A stretch of DNA of 64,000 nucleotides from Halobacteriovoraceae bacterium (GTDB lineage: Bacteria; Bdellovibrionota; Bacteriovoracia; Bacteriovoracales; Bacteriovoracaceae), in the NCBI GenBank assembly GCA_002711995.1, contig PASN01000009.1:181019-245018 (forward strand), given 5' to 3'. The translations under genes were made by a program, and so were the position numbers. Below the pieces are notes generated by a model, which had not been told where the DNA came from, did no database searches, and worked only from the letters and a program-made list of their open reading frames with translations. Shown piece by piece: positions 44,157-53,529 of this stretch (positions within the stretch are counted from its first letter, which is position 1; each line of letters begins with the position of its first letter).

Positions 44157-45134
44157 CTAATAGGGCTTCATAGCTGGTGCACCGGGAAGCTTACCGCCAC
44201 CACCACCAGTGCCGCCACCAGAGCCTCCTCCGGAGCCTCCACCAGATCCTCCGCCGCCAGCAGGCGGATCATCAAAGCAAACCCAACGACATTGAACATA
44301 GTTGTCATTTGAACAGGCCATGACCCAACCGGTGCTTTTCTCATAGGAACAGCCCATTCCGTTATACCTATAAGTTGATCTAGTGCTATTAACAATAGCA
44401 AAGCAATCTCGATCAGCACCGATATTTAATGCTTTCTTCCATGTAGTTGGAACAGAAGAGCTACACTTGTTCCCTGTATGCTTAGCAAAGTTAGAAGTCA
44501 CTCCAGTAGAAAAGTTAACACCTGTGCCTCCACTTGCCTGAGAAGAGCAACCTAATATTGTGCTTTTTTGAGCACTGTCAGTCTCAACCCTCACATTCAA
44601 AGGAAATTTATAATTTTTGTTCCTTGTATTATCCTTTCCACTAGGTTTACTTATCGTTATCAAAAGCTCTGCATAGTAATTATCTGTGGTATTGGCCGGG
44701 AAATCTCCTGATCCATTGGGAAAGATAAGCTTGATGGAATCAATGGTGATATCGCCTATTTTTTTTGCAAGTCTTTTATTTGGAGCATCTGAGGCAGTGT
44801 ATTTTACTTTAGTTCTTGCTGTGCCATCAAAATTTGCAAGCCATAACTCTGTAGCTAACCCCTCATCTACTTCATCAACATCGGTTTTTTTAAATTTTAA
44901 AGGATTTGTAGCCGAGTAAGGCGGCCAATACCCTGCCAAAGAGGCCTCACAAAACTTGGGATTTCCTAAAAGAATCTCCACACCGCTTCGAAGGGTCATT
45001 TCATCGGCAAACGACATAACCTCTTTTTGACCTTGAGTTAGATTTGAAATAATTCGCGTTCCAACGAGAGCAAGGCCACCGGCCAGTCCTGCGGCAACCA
45101 TGACACTAACGAGGGAAAATCCCTTTTGATTCAT
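44157..45134 (-). CDS. Prepilin-like protein with glycine-rich C-terminal tail
   Basis: A 325-residue protein with a type III signal: MNQKG before FSLVSVMVAAGLAGGLALVG, as cut by a prepilin peptidase between Gly and Phe. Position five of the mature protein is serine, not the glutamate of major pilins. A globular region with several cysteines follows, then a GGGSGGGSGGG tail of about 25 residues ending in KLPGAPAMKPY. It could be a minor pilin or a pseudopilin at a fibre tip. ATG at 45134 follows AAGGGG; upstream in-frame starts give a less sensible leader. Confidence 0.82.
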   Translation of the reverse strand: MNQKGFSLVSVMVAAGLAGGLALVGTRIISNLTQGQKEVMSFADEMTLRSGVEILLGNPKFCEASLAGYWPPYSATNPLKFKKTDVDEVDEGLATELWLANFDGTARTKVKYTASDAPNKRLAKKIGDITIDSIKLIFPNGSGDFPANTTDNYYAELLITISKPSGKDNTRNKNYKFPLNVRVETDSAQKSTILGCSSQASGGTGVNFSTGVTSNFAKHTGNKCSSSVPTTWKKALNIGADRDCFAIVNSTRSTYRYNGMGCSYEKSTGWVMACSNDNYVQCRWVCFDDPPAGGGGSGGGSGGGSGGGTGGGGGKLPGAPAMKPY

Positions 45135-45222
45135 AAAAATACCCCTTGATAGAGATATTTTAATGTCAAACCTAATTTTAAACAATCAGGGAAGTCTAAG
45201 TCTTTGGAATAAGGAGGTGAAT

Positions 45223-46497
45223 TTAAGCTAAATGTCCTATGATCTTGTCGCCCACACGCTTATCAAACTGCACTTTTCGAATTTGGTTCTCTAGGTTTGA
45301 ATCACTCTGAACTACAACTTTGATATAGCTAGAACAGTAACCTTCGAAATTGCCATCTTTCTCTCTCTCAAAGAGAACTTCGCCTTCACTTCCTACAAGC
45401 TCTTTGGCAAATTCAACTTTCTTTTCTTCTCCAAGGTTAATAAGTGTCTTCACACGTTCTTTTTTAACTGGAGCCTGAACATGCTCTGTCATTTTAGCTG
45501 CCACAGTGTTCTTTCTTTTGGAATAAGGAAAGACGTGAAAGTGAGTTATTGGAAGCTCTTTAAGAAGGTTATAGGTCTTCATAAATTCCTGCTCTGTTTC
45601 CCCAGGGTATCCAACGATAACGTCAGCTCCTATTGAGCAGTTAGGAAAGTATTCTTTCACCATAGAGATTGTGCTCTTATAAAAAGCTACATCATACTTT
45701 CTCTTCATAGAGGTAAGGATTTCATCAGAGCCACTCTGCAGTGGGATATGAAAATGATCCTGATACTTGCCACTTTGTTTTAGAACCTCAAGAAGCTCTC
45801 TAGTTATTGTATTGGGTTCAACAGAAGACATTCGAAGTCTTTCCAACCCCTCAACTTGCACGACACCCTTAACAAGGTCTTCAAGTCTTTCACCTGAGGT
45901 CGATTCATATTCCCCTATGTTTACACCGGTTAGAACAATCTCTTTAAAGCCCTCAGCTACAAGTTTTTTTGCTTCTTCAACGGCCTTTGAAACAGTTATC
46001 GTTCTTGATCTTCCCCTTGCAAAAGGAATTATGCAGTATGAGCAAACATAATTACAGCCATCTTGAATTTTCAAGAAAGCGCGGGTGTGGGAGTCCGCCT
46101 TTGTAGTTGTGGCACCCCAGAACTCATTTGTTTTATCTATTCTAACGACGCTATCTTCTTCCTCTTGAAGGTAGTCAAAGACTTTGTACTTCTCATTAGT
46201 GCCAAGGATTAGGTCCACGCCTTGCATTTTCTTTATTTTTTCAGCTTCCATCTGTGCATAGCATCCAGCTACAACAACCTTGCCTTCAGGACTGTTCTTT
46301 TGGGCCTTGCGGATTAAATTTCTACAACTTGAATCAGCCCCATCAGTGACAGTGCATGTATTAAGGAAAGTTACATCGCTGTTTTCACCAAATGGCACAA
46401 CTTTATAGCCTTTATCAACAAAGGACTGAGCTATTTGACCAGTTTCAGACATATTTAGTCTGCAACCTAGGGTATGGAAAGATACTGTTTTTTTCAT
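45223..46497 (-). CDS. mtaB: tRNA t6A37 methylthiotransferase MtaB
   Basis: The 424-residue radical SAM enzyme adds a methylthio group to t6A37 of tRNA. The MtaB N-terminal signature TLGCRLNMSETGQI and CTVTDGADSSCRN give three cysteines with VVAGCYAQ for one cluster. DGCNYVCSYCIIPFARGRSRT holds the radical SAM CxxxCxxC. A TRAM domain closes the protein. It lies just upstream, on the opposite strand, from a tRNA cluster that includes tRNA-Lys, a substrate for t6A modification. Confidence 0.94.
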   Translation of the reverse strand: MKKTVSFHTLGCRLNMSETGQIAQSFVDKGYKVVPFGENSDVTFLNTCTVTDGADSSCRNLIRKAQKNSPEGKVVVAGCYAQMEAEKIKKMQGVDLILGTNEKYKVFDYLQEEEDSVVRIDKTNEFWGATTTKADSHTRAFLKIQDGCNYVCSYCIIPFARGRSRTITVSKAVEEAKKLVAEGFKEIVLTGVNIGEYESTSGERLEDLVKGVVQVEGLERLRMSSVEPNTITRELLEVLKQSGKYQDHFHIPLQSGSDEILTSMKRKYDVAFYKSTISMVKEYFPNCSIGADVIVGYPGETEQEFMKTYNLLKELPITHFHVFPYSKRKNTVAAKMTEHVQAPVKKERVKTLINLGEEKKVEFAKELVGSEGEVLFEREKDGNFEGYCSSYIKVVVQSDSNLENQIRKVQFDKRVGDKIIGHLA

Positions 46498-46608
46498 ATT
46501 AAAGACTCTTAACTAGACGCGCACTGTAAATGATTTCTAGTTAAAAGACAATCCAGTACGGCCGTTCCTAAAAAAATTATAATTATGTAAGTTTTTTATT
46601 TTTTATTA

Positions 46609-46637
46609 TTGACTTTTTCCTTAAGGAACTTTAAATT
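46609..46637 (+). promoter_or_regulatory. Sigma70-type promoter of the tRNA operon
   Basis: TTGACT (46609-46614) and TAAATT (46632-46637) are separated by exactly 17 bases, and the tRNA-Lys gene begins 24 bases further on. Confidence 0.75.
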
Positions 46638-46660
46638 CAGTACACGTTTTTAAGAGGTTT

Positions 46661-46737
46661 GGTCTCGTAGCTCAGTTGGTTAGAGCATCTCCCTTTTAAG
46701 GAGAGGGTCCTGTGTTCGAGTCACAGCGAGATCACCA
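46661..46737 (+). tRNA. tRNA-Lys (anticodon TTT)
   Basis: The acceptor arms GGTCTCG and CGAGATC pair with one G-U, the D arm reads GCTCAGTTGGTTAGAGC, the anticodon stem CTCCC/GGGAG flanks CTTTTAA, and the T arm is CTGTGTTCGAGTCACAG. The CCA end is encoded. It is co-transcribed with tRNA-Glu. Confidence 0.97.
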
Positions 46738-46764
46738 TCTTAAAACATAAGACGATAAGTAAAT

Positions 46765-46842
46765 GCTCCCATCGTCTAGCCCGGTCTAGGACATCGCCTT
46801 TTCACGGCGGTAACAGGGGTTCGAATCCCCTTGGGAGTGCCA
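46765..46842 (+). tRNA. tRNA-Glu (anticodon TTC)
   Basis: Acceptor arms GCTCCCA and TGGGAGT pair with one G-U at the first pair, the anticodon stem CGCC/GGCG encloses TTTTCAC, and the T arm is AGGGGTTCGAATCCCCT. Discriminator G and an encoded CCA follow. Confidence 0.96.
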
Positions 46843-46852
46843 AAATAAATTA

Positions 46853-46880
46853 AAGCCTGTCTTCGGACAGGCTTTTTTTT
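46853..46880 (+). terminator. Rho-independent terminator of the tRNA operon
   Basis: AAGCCTGTC and GACAGGCTT pair perfectly over nine bases around a TTCG tetraloop, followed by a long T run. It directly follows tRNA-Glu. Confidence 0.95.
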
Positions 46881-47100
46881 TACCCAAAACCCAATCTGTT
46901 CCGGTTAAGCACAACAAACTTATGAATCTAGGGATCTATAAACTTAGTCATGACCTAATCTTGAAGAAGCTTAATGAAAAAAGCTTGTTTATCAACGAAT
47001 TTAGAAATGAAATATAAAACTCTAACCACCTCATATTTAGGGTTTCAGTAAGAATTATTTATTCACCTAAATTAGTTACAAGGTATAGTTGTGGTGTAAG

Positions 47101-47727
47101 CTAGTTTCCTGTAGTGAAATTAGGGTCTTTCAACTTTTTAGAATCCGTGCTTTCTTTTAAGTTTTTCTCGATTCTGTCACCAAGATCACCATTTCCTACC
47201 CTCTCATACCTTACACCTTGATCACTGATACAAAACTTAAAATTGTTGGATGGATGACAATTTATTCCTACATTTAATCCGTATGCATTAAAGGAAGCGT
47301 TTAGCGGATTAAGAGGGTGAACTTGTGGTGTATTTGAAGGTGATCCCAATCCAAAATTTGATCTGCTTCTTGATTGTAATTCAATAGCAGTTAATTTTAC
47401 TGAATATTTGTTTAATAGCGCTTGTCTTTCTTCCAACTTTATATCTTTAGGAAGATTAGATTTTTCTGCTATATATTTATCTCTTAATTCGTAAATTTTT
47501 TGTAATTCTAATGGAGTTGGTACACCACCGATAGGTTTTTGGAGGAAGGCTATTTCTGAAGCATAATGTCTCAAGTAAGGATCACTACTCATTCCTTTTT
47601 GCATGAAGTCTGGAGAAGTTTGGCTTAACTTTTGATACTCGATTATTTCTTCTTGAGTAGGTAGAGAGCTTTCTTCTGCAAGTATTGAATGACTACAAAG
47701 AATTAAAAGTAGAAATAGTTTTTTCAT
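47101..47727 (-). CDS. Secreted protein of unknown function
   Basis: The 208-residue precursor has a clean signal peptide (MKKLFLLLILCSHSILA). The mature protein is helical to about 125, then has a proline/asparagine-rich linker and a two-cysteine C-terminal segment (INCHPSNNFKFCISDQG). ATG follows TAGGAGAA. No family recognised. Confidence 0.75.
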   Translation of the reverse strand: MKKLFLLLILCSHSILAEESSLPTQEEIIEYQKLSQTSPDFMQKGMSSDPYLRHYASEIAFLQKPIGGVPTPLELQKIYELRDKYIAEKSNLPKDIKLEERQALLNKYSVKLTAIELQSRSRSNFGLGSPSNTPQVHPLNPLNASFNAYGLNVGINCHPSNNFKFCISDQGVRYERVGNGDLGDRIEKNLKESTDSKKLKDPNFTTGN

Positions 47728-48168
47728 GATTCTCCTAAGGTTTCTAAGATCAATATCGGCACCATGAGCGAAAAAGCTTAAAGTAAATTTTATTTAATTT
47801 AATTTGAGGAGGTTGCACAAGCAGATTCCAGTCTTAATGGTCTCTTGCCCGAGGCCCTACTATAGAGGCTCAAATCTTTAATTTATTAAGGCACGGAGAC
47901 TGTAAGATTGCTCTTTGAATTTACACCTTCGGTTAAATTCCCCTACCCTAGCATTGGCAGATGCCATTTTGAAAAATAGCGTCTGTGAGAAGTCTTGAGG
48001 TCTGATTAAAACCTTTTAGAATTAGCTAAGTTTTAGGGCAGGCTTTTCTTTGCCAATTTTTCAAGTGTGAATGAGAGCAACTCTACTTAAAGAAAACTAA
48101 TGACTTAACTTTTTTACCAGAATACCGACAAGAAACTGTCAGGTACTAAAGTCTAGGAGAACTTTAAA
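47728..48168. other. 441-base intergenic region with inverted repeats, no gene recognised
   Basis: Between the divergent secreted-protein and lipoprotein genes. A seven-pair stem GAATTTA/TAAATTC (about 47918-47939) flanks a TTCG-type loop, GGCA-GA-TGCC is at about 47957-47966, and ACCGACA/TGTCAGGT pairs at about 48123-48143. No open frame with a ribosome site lies on either strand, and no promoter/terminator pair is clear. It may hold a small RNA or just two divergent promoters. Confidence 0.4.
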
Positions 48169-51100
48169 TTGTCATTAATTAAAGTCTTTATTTTATTTAT
48201 TCTGGCCTCTTGCAGCTCTGTAGAGAAATCCCGCTATCCAAGCCAGTATATTGAAACCCAAGAATCTATTTTTAAGGCACAGGTACCTTTAAGCACTTTT
48301 AAAGAGGCCTTTGCTGAAATCTCTCATAGAAGCGATTTCATTCAAAAGGTCTACCACCTAAACATGGATCCTGTGACTCGAATTCTATCAGTTGGACTCA
48401 CTATAAACTCTCCACTCAAAAACCTTTTAAGGTTTCAGGAGCAAACCGGCACACGCACCGCAGAAAGCCACAATTTGGATATTGAGGTGGCCTTCCCTTC
48501 AGTAAACGCACTAACGGCCCAAGGCTATTTAAGACTTCAATTTAAAAAGTTCACCATAGATGGAAAGAGTTATTTAAATCATTTTCAAATTGTCTCAGAT
48601 GTTACAAAGACAATTCTCGCAAACACCTCCCTAGTAGAGTTTCTTTATCACAAGGTCGCAGGCGATGATAATAAGCTCAGCTATAAATCGATGCTTACAG
48701 ATGTAATAGAAAATAATGGAATAATAATCTTTCCGGCCACTAGAACATTGGCATTCAGACTGAACGCAAAAAGATTCGAACAACTAAAATACCTCTCCCA
48801 TTTAAAAGAACTTAGGCTTTGGATTCTTTCTCCGTTTCTTCTCAAGGGAACCAATGAAGTCTTCTTCAGACTAGAGGCTGGACTAGGCAGGCCTGCTTCG
48901 GTTTGGTTAAGCGAAATGCAAGCGAGAGTGGAAGACGATAAAGAAAAGCTTCTAAATCAAAGAAGCACCCTCTATAAGCAATATTCAAATTTAGAAGACT
49001 TGGATCAGATGCTTAAAAATTACTTAGAAACATTGATAAGCAGGGAAGGCCTTGATGAGAATAAGCTCTCCAATATCCATAGAAACAATCTTTTACATTT
49101 CAGATCCACCTTTACATCAGAAGCAAGAGAGATTCTTTCACTATCAAATGAAAGCTTTAAGGCCAATCCAGAAAATGAATATCTCCAATATTTGGAAGCA
49201 AAGAAGAATGAGATTCGAAATTTTGTTGTTGATCTAAATAGAAAAACGGCGATCGAGTACAACACACTTATGGCCGGGAACCAAAACGATGAGACCCGAC
49301 CTTTTCTTGTTAAAAAGGTTTCTCAAGACATGCTTACAGCAGGCATGAACTTTCTTAAAGATGGGACATCCTGGGTTAAAGAATCAAACTTAGTTGTAGC
49401 TCCGCAATTGCCAGGGGTTATTTTTAAAGGAGTTATCGGAGTACCACTTAAAGATCTATTATCAGAAAAAGAGGAGGGTTTAATTCTCCATGATGGGTTA
49501 AAGAATTTAACTCCCATAGAAGAAGGAATTCCTTTTGAACTCGTAGTGGAAACCCAAACCGAAGACAATGGCTGGCTAAGCTTGGATGCAAAAAGCATTA
49601 CACTATTTGAGGGTGCGAAAGCGCTTCACTTCGCCAGAAACGATAACAATGACAAATTCTTTCTGGATCTTCTTAAGCTTACCGTGGTCCAATCTCTCGC
49701 TGGCCTAAGTTTTGAACTGGAAAAAGATGAGGACACAGAAGAGAAAAAAGAGCGAGAGCTAAAAAAACTCAAAAGTTACGTTGAAAGTCTAAGGGCCAGC
49801 TATGATTCCTCAATTCAAGAGAGCTTTATTGACAGCATTAAGCAAACTATATCAACAGATATAATTAAGAACCCATTTACTGCCGCAGGCCAGGATTACG
49901 TTAATGCTAAAAAAGAAATACTATTTGGGCGCATCTTCAAATACGACCCAAAAGATAAACTTTTTAAAATTCAACTTGATCCAAAGCTTGTTGCCGAAAA
50001 CATAAGTGGAGCGAAAAACGACATTCAAGTTTGGAACGTTTCCCCTGTATTCTTAGAGTCTCAAAACAACACCTACCTCGAGTTGTCAGCTGGTAAAGGA
50101 AGAAGAAGCACGAACTACATAAGACAAGTTCACAATAGACAAAACTCTCAGATTAATGCCGGTTTCTCAGGTTTACAAGATGATCATCAAAGAAGCTCCG
50201 CTGATCTAATTACAACTTTCAACTTCGACTATTTAGAATCAGCCGCCAACAGAATATTAAAAGAAATAGCTGAGAACTCCAACGGAGAATATAAACAAGA
50301 GCTTAAAAAAGACGAGGAGCAGACGCACTATATAATTAACAGTCTTGCGATAGACATCCTCTCCTCAGAATCCATCAATCTTGAATTGAACGCCACAAAA
50401 CTTTCTAAATCCCAAAAAGGTTTTTGGATGTGGAAAGAGTGGAAAGTGGAAAAAGAAAGCTACGGAGTTAGTGCTCAAATCTCACTTGAATCTAGAGAGT
50501 TTGAGCAAGTAAAAGGGAACCTTAGGGAACACAAGGATGAACTTTATTTTTCGGATAAGGTTATAGCTCTCAAAATTCACAATGCAAGAGTAAAGTTTGG
50601 AAAGAAGTCGCTCATAAATTCTGCTTTGAACGCTATGGCCAACGTTAATTTAGAGGGAGCGATTGGCTCAAGAGTTAGAAGTTTTGTTCTCAAACTACTA
50701 AATGATCACTTCGTAAAAAGCTATACTGAAAGCAAAGAAGAAATACTAGGTCAAAAGCATGAGAAATTTATCAGAGTTTTTACCACCTCTGAGGATATTA
50801 TATTAATGCTTAACCCACGAATGTCTGGTTCAGCTTTTGAGTTGGAGCTTGCTGGAGACAGAGATTTTATAGAACAGGCCTTGAGTTTCAATTCTGAAAC
50901 TCAAGAAATGACGGCATATCTTACAGGTTCTCCAGCAATGGCGAAAACAGACAAAAGGGACCTTCTAGATATAATAAAAGAAACCGAACAAATTTTTTCC
51001 CCGATGCTAGCTAAGACAAAATGGCCTCTCTACCACGCACTTAAAAAACCAGGTTTTGTTGAAAAAGTTATATATGACAATGATTCGTCCAAGTTGAGTG

Positions 51101-51513
51101 TATACAACAAGCTTCTAGAGGAAATAAAAACATACGATCAAGTACTTAACACAATTAACATCCCCATTAAGGCACCGAATTCAATGAGAAGGATAAGTGC
51201 TTGTGGGTCGGAGTTGATGTACTTTGCAGGAGCTAGCTTCACACTCTTCCATGCTTTAGATCAACTAGTTAAAAAAATTGACGATAACGGTCTTGAGAAT
51301 CATGTGCATATGTATGACACGATGGTGGAAGCAAGGCATAAGCTGTTCAACAATATTATCACACCCTTACTAAGGACTTATAAAGAAAGATTTCACCCAC
51401 AAAATAGGCAACTGAAGAAGAGCAAGGAATCCCATTGGAATGTGAACTTCTATCCAGATGCAATTTTTTCGGAAACGATTTACAACTTTTTGGATAAAGC
51501 CATTAACCCTTGA
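48169..51513 (+). CDS. Large lipoprotein of unknown function (1114 residues)
   Basis: The precursor starts at TTG 48169, nine bases after TAGGAG, with a lipoprotein signal (VFILFILASC, cysteine at 15). The mature part has no membrane helix and is a mix of beta-rich repeats and helical stretches of EKKERELKKLKSYVESL type. Similar-looking domains recur around residues 25-250, 400-640 and 700-900, as if it were built from related modules. Families for such lipoproteins are not recognised by eye. Its stop is TGA. It faces a convergent gene four bases away. Confidence 0.85.
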   Translation: MSLIKVFILFILASCSSVEKSRYPSQYIETQESIFKAQVPLSTFKEAFAEISHRSDFIQKVYHLNMDPVTRILSVGLTINSPLKNLLRFQEQTGTRTAESHNLDIEVAFPSVNALTAQGYLRLQFKKFTIDGKSYLNHFQIVSDVTKTILANTSLVEFLYHKVAGDDNKLSYKSMLTDVIENNGIIIFPATRTLAFRLNAKRFEQLKYLSHLKELRLWILSPFLLKGTNEVFFRLEAGLGRPASVWLSEMQARVEDDKEKLLNQRSTLYKQYSNLEDLDQMLKNYLETLISREGLDENKLSNIHRNNLLHFRSTFTSEAREILSLSNESFKANPENEYLQYLEAKKNEIRNFVVDLNRKTAIEYNTLMAGNQNDETRPFLVKKVSQDMLTAGMNFLKDGTSWVKESNLVVAPQLPGVIFKGVIGVPLKDLLSEKEEGLILHDGLKNLTPIEEGIPFELVVETQTEDNGWLSLDAKSITLFEGAKALHFARNDNNDKFFLDLLKLTVVQSLAGLSFELEKDEDTEEKKERELKKLKSYVESLRASYDSSIQESFIDSIKQTISTDIIKNPFTAAGQDYVNAKKEILFGRIFKYDPKDKLFKIQLDPKLVAENISGAKNDIQVWNVSPVFLESQNNTYLELSAGKGRRSTNYIRQVHNRQNSQINAGFSGLQDDHQRSSADLITTFNFDYLESAANRILKEIAENSNGEYKQELKKDEEQTHYIINSLAIDILSSESINLELNATKLSKSQKGFWMWKEWKVEKESYGVSAQISLESREFEQVKGNLREHKDELYFSDKVIALKIHNARVKFGKKSLINSALNAMANVNLEGAIGSRVRSFVLKLLNDHFVKSYTESKEEILGQKHEKFIRVFTTSEDIILMLNPRMSGSAFELELAGDRDFIEQALSFNSETQEMTAYLTGSPAMAKTDKRDLLDIIKETEQIFSPMLAKTKWPLYHALKKPGFVEKVIYDNDSSKLSVYNKLLEEIKTYDQVLNTINIPIKAPNSMRRISACGSELMYFAGASFTLFHALDQLVKKIDDNGLENHVHMYDTMVEARHKLFNNIITPLLRTYKERFHPQNRQLKKSKESHWNVNFYPDAIFSETIYNFLDKAINP

Positions 51514-51517
51514 TACA

Positions 51518-52156
51518 TTAATCGAACAAACTAAAGGCTGAAGAGGAATTTTCCTCGAAAAAATCAAGATCAATGCTCAGGCCTGCAAAAAAGATGATTG
51601 CCTTCTGTTCGTTGGTCCAGTCCCCTTTTGAGAGATCCAGTCCAAACCTATCGCTATCGGTGAAGACTTCTTTTAAGAGCCCTCCCCACTTCTTTCCAAT
51701 TTTTCCGGCATCATTTCCCAACTTGTCTAAGATATTAAAAGACCATATTCTCCATCTGTAAGACTCGATTGTGGCAAAAGTCTTCCCATAAGAGTCAATA
51801 AGATCATACTTTCTCTTTAAGATACCAAACCTAGTCTTAACATCGCCTATCTTTTTCTCATGAGGATCAAGAATCTCAATATCAGAAAAGAAAAAATAGA
51901 AAGGACGTTTGCCACTTAACAGCAAGGTTCTGTTGTTGTCCCAAAGATCGAGATGCATTGGTCTATGGCTTTTAAGAAAGTTCCTTACAAGGTGTCCAAA
52001 AATACCTGTCTTTCTTTCGGCAGCAAAACCAATCTTGTTTCCACCTTCATCCACAAGCTCGTACTTGTTACCAGTTTCCCAGTCAATTGCGATCTCAACC
52101 CATTCTTTTAATTGATTTATGCCAATAAACTTTAGGCCACTGAAAAAGGATTCCAT
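51518..52156 (-). CDS. Scramblase/LURP-one-like protein
   Basis: The 212-residue protein shows the repeated strand pattern of the Tubby-like scramblase/LURP-one fold: FFFSDIEILDPHEKKIGDVKTRFGILKRKYDLIDSYGKTFATIES, with each strand followed by a D-x-x-G-x-x-I turn. No membrane anchor and no export signal. Function in bacteria unknown, and phospholipid scrambling is not implied. It starts two bases after the cytochrome c gene ends. Confidence 0.78.
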   Translation of the reverse strand: MESFFSGLKFIGINQLKEWVEIAIDWETGNKYELVDEGGNKIGFAAERKTGIFGHLVRNFLKSHRPMHLDLWDNNRTLLLSGKRPFYFFFSDIEILDPHEKKIGDVKTRFGILKRKYDLIDSYGKTFATIESYRWRIWSFNILDKLGNDAGKIGKKWGGLLKEVFTDSDRFGLDLSKGDWTNEQKAIIFFAGLSIDLDFFEENSSSAFSLFD

Positions 52157-52157
52157 T

Positions 52158-52706
52158 CTATTCCTTGCTAGTCAGGCCAAGCTCTTCAGGAGTCCAGGCC
52201 TTATTTCTTTCAACGCTTTTTAACTGCACTTCTAAAACATTCTTATGAGTGACAACAGCTTTGTTTTGACTAAACTTATTTCTTATATAGTTGGCCACAT
52301 GCGCTAAATCATTGGCAGGAATCATCTTGAAGCCTGGCATAACCATGTCGTAAGTTCTGCCCCCGCGTTCAATTTTGCCCCTCATTCCATGCAACAATAC
52401 CTTTATCAAAACTTCATTTTTAGCCGCCAATGCGGGGGAACCTACAAGTGGTGGAGCAGACGCGCTTCCCTTTCCCTCAGCTCCATGACATCGCATACAA
52501 AACTGCGTGTAGGCCCGCTGTCCTCGATTAACATCCGGAGTAAACTGGCCCTCATCAATACTCTTAATTAATTCGGCGATTCGCTTCCTCTCTTTGGAGC
52601 TATCTTTAAGATAATTCCTACTCATAACCCAAGCTAGGACCAAGCTGATGGCCACCAGCGCCGCCATAAAAGACACAATAAATTTGGTGGATGTTTTTTT
52701 GTCCAT
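52158..52706 (-). CDS. Membrane-anchored c-type cytochrome
   Basis: The 182-residue protein has one N-terminal membrane helix (FIVSFMAALVAISLVLAWVMS), a periplasmic linker and a class I heme domain. The heme is bound at CMRCH, and the distal methionine is probably in VMPGFKMI. It would carry electrons in the periplasm, probably to an oxidase, but no oxidase gene is near. A scramblase-like gene follows in the same operon. Confidence 0.93.
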   Translation of the reverse strand: MDKKTSTKFIVSFMAALVAISLVLAWVMSRNYLKDSSKERKRIAELIKSIDEGQFTPDVNRGQRAYTQFCMRCHGAEGKGSASAPPLVGSPALAAKNEVLIKVLLHGMRGKIERGGRTYDMVMPGFKMIPANDLAHVANYIRNKFSQNKAVVTHKNVLEVQLKSVERNKAWTPEELGLTSKE

Positions 52707-52814
52707 AATATATTCCTTTTATGAGCATTATGAAGGATTGAGCGCGATAAGTGAATTGTCCTTGATCATATTATCAAAAGAAGGAAAGTGGAAACAGAGC
52801 CGTGTGAAGACTTG

Positions 52815-52845
52815 CAAAAAAAGGCCTCACTTTGGAGTGAGGCCT
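52815..52845 (-). terminator. Rho-independent terminator of the CarD-family gene
   Basis: AGGCCTCACT (52822-52831) and AGTGAGGCCT (52836-52845) form a ten-pair stem with a TTGG loop. On the minus strand a run of seven T follows. It is 27 bases past the 52872 stop codon. Confidence 0.95.
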
Positions 52846-52871
52846 AGGTGTTATGATTAATTTAATTAACT

Positions 52872-53357
52872 TTAAGCTACGTTAGATAGATTTTGGACGA
52901 TAGTAGTATTAACTTCGGTTTCCGACAGTTCAAGAACATGGGAGAACTCATTGGAGATATCTTCAAGCATTTTTTGAAAAATCTCTTTTTCAACTTTGCC
53001 TTTGTCTTTAATACTGTGGAGCTGTGCAAGGGCAGAAACTCTTTCTTTTAAAATTACATTCTTCTGCTGTGTTTTAAAAAACTTTACTCGATCTTTTTTA
53101 CTTTCAAAACTTTGCTCTTCAACAGGTCGAGAAAAAAGTCCTAACATTTTGCTTACTTCTTCTTTGGTGGCAACCCATCTAAGCTGCTTCTTAGATGCCT
53201 GAACTGGCACCATTAATTTAGTGTGATTAACAAAGCTTTCAATAACGTAAAAGTGGGTATCAGCACTTTCCATAAAGTCCACTTTTAAAACTTTTCCCAA
53301 ACCAAATTTCGGGGAGTATACCGAGTCTCCGATATTAAACTTAAACTCATTAGACAT
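52872..53357 (-). CDS. CarD/CdnL-family transcriptional regulator
   Basis: A 161-residue protein with the N-terminal RNA-polymerase-interacting domain (FKFNIGDSVYSPKFGLGKVLKVDF, then FYVIESFVNHTKLMVPVQ) and a C-terminal helical domain (RVKFFKTQQKNVILKERVSALAQLHSI) like CdnL of Myxococcus, which stabilises open complexes at rRNA and other promoters. The length is normal for the family. Own terminator downstream. Confidence 0.9.
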   Translation of the reverse strand: MSNEFKFNIGDSVYSPKFGLGKVLKVDFMESADTHFYVIESFVNHTKLMVPVQASKKQLRWVATKEEVSKMLGLFSRPVEEQSFESKKDRVKFFKTQQKNVILKERVSALAQLHSIKDKGKVEKEIFQKMLEDISNEFSHVLELSETEVNTTIVQNLSNVA

Positions 53358-53422
53358 AAATTAGTTCCTTTAGCTGTAATCAATAAAGAAAAAAACCGAA
53401 TTTATAGGTGATCAACTATAAA

Positions 53423-53529
53423 AAGGGGGGCACGAGGCCATACAAACTTTATTGTACCACAAGGTTGCGTCTAAGCCTAATTCTCAGCAATTTCGAAGGC
53501 CTATCGTCCCATTAAATCAGGCCTTTTTT
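53423..53529 (+). ncRNA. Candidate small RNA
   Basis: A plus-strand terminator ends at 53529 in a gap where no plus-strand gene lies upstream. A TATAAA (53417-53422) could be the -10 of its promoter, though no good -35 is visible. Internal pairing is possible. The supposed transcript ends overlapping the last bases of the minus-strand glutathione-transferase-like gene. Evidence is thin and rests on the terminator. Confidence 0.3.
53496..53529 (+). terminator. Plus-strand terminator-like hairpin
   Basis: AAGGCCT (53496-53502) and AGGCCTT (53519-53525) form a seven-pair stem with a 16-base loop, followed by six T. On the other strand no T run follows, so it works only for plus-strand transcription. 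Confidence 0.55.

Noticed and set aside
46922-47017. 31-residue open frame after the tRNA terminator
   Set aside because: No ribosome site and no recognisable product; probably chance. Nothing else is visible in 46881-47100.
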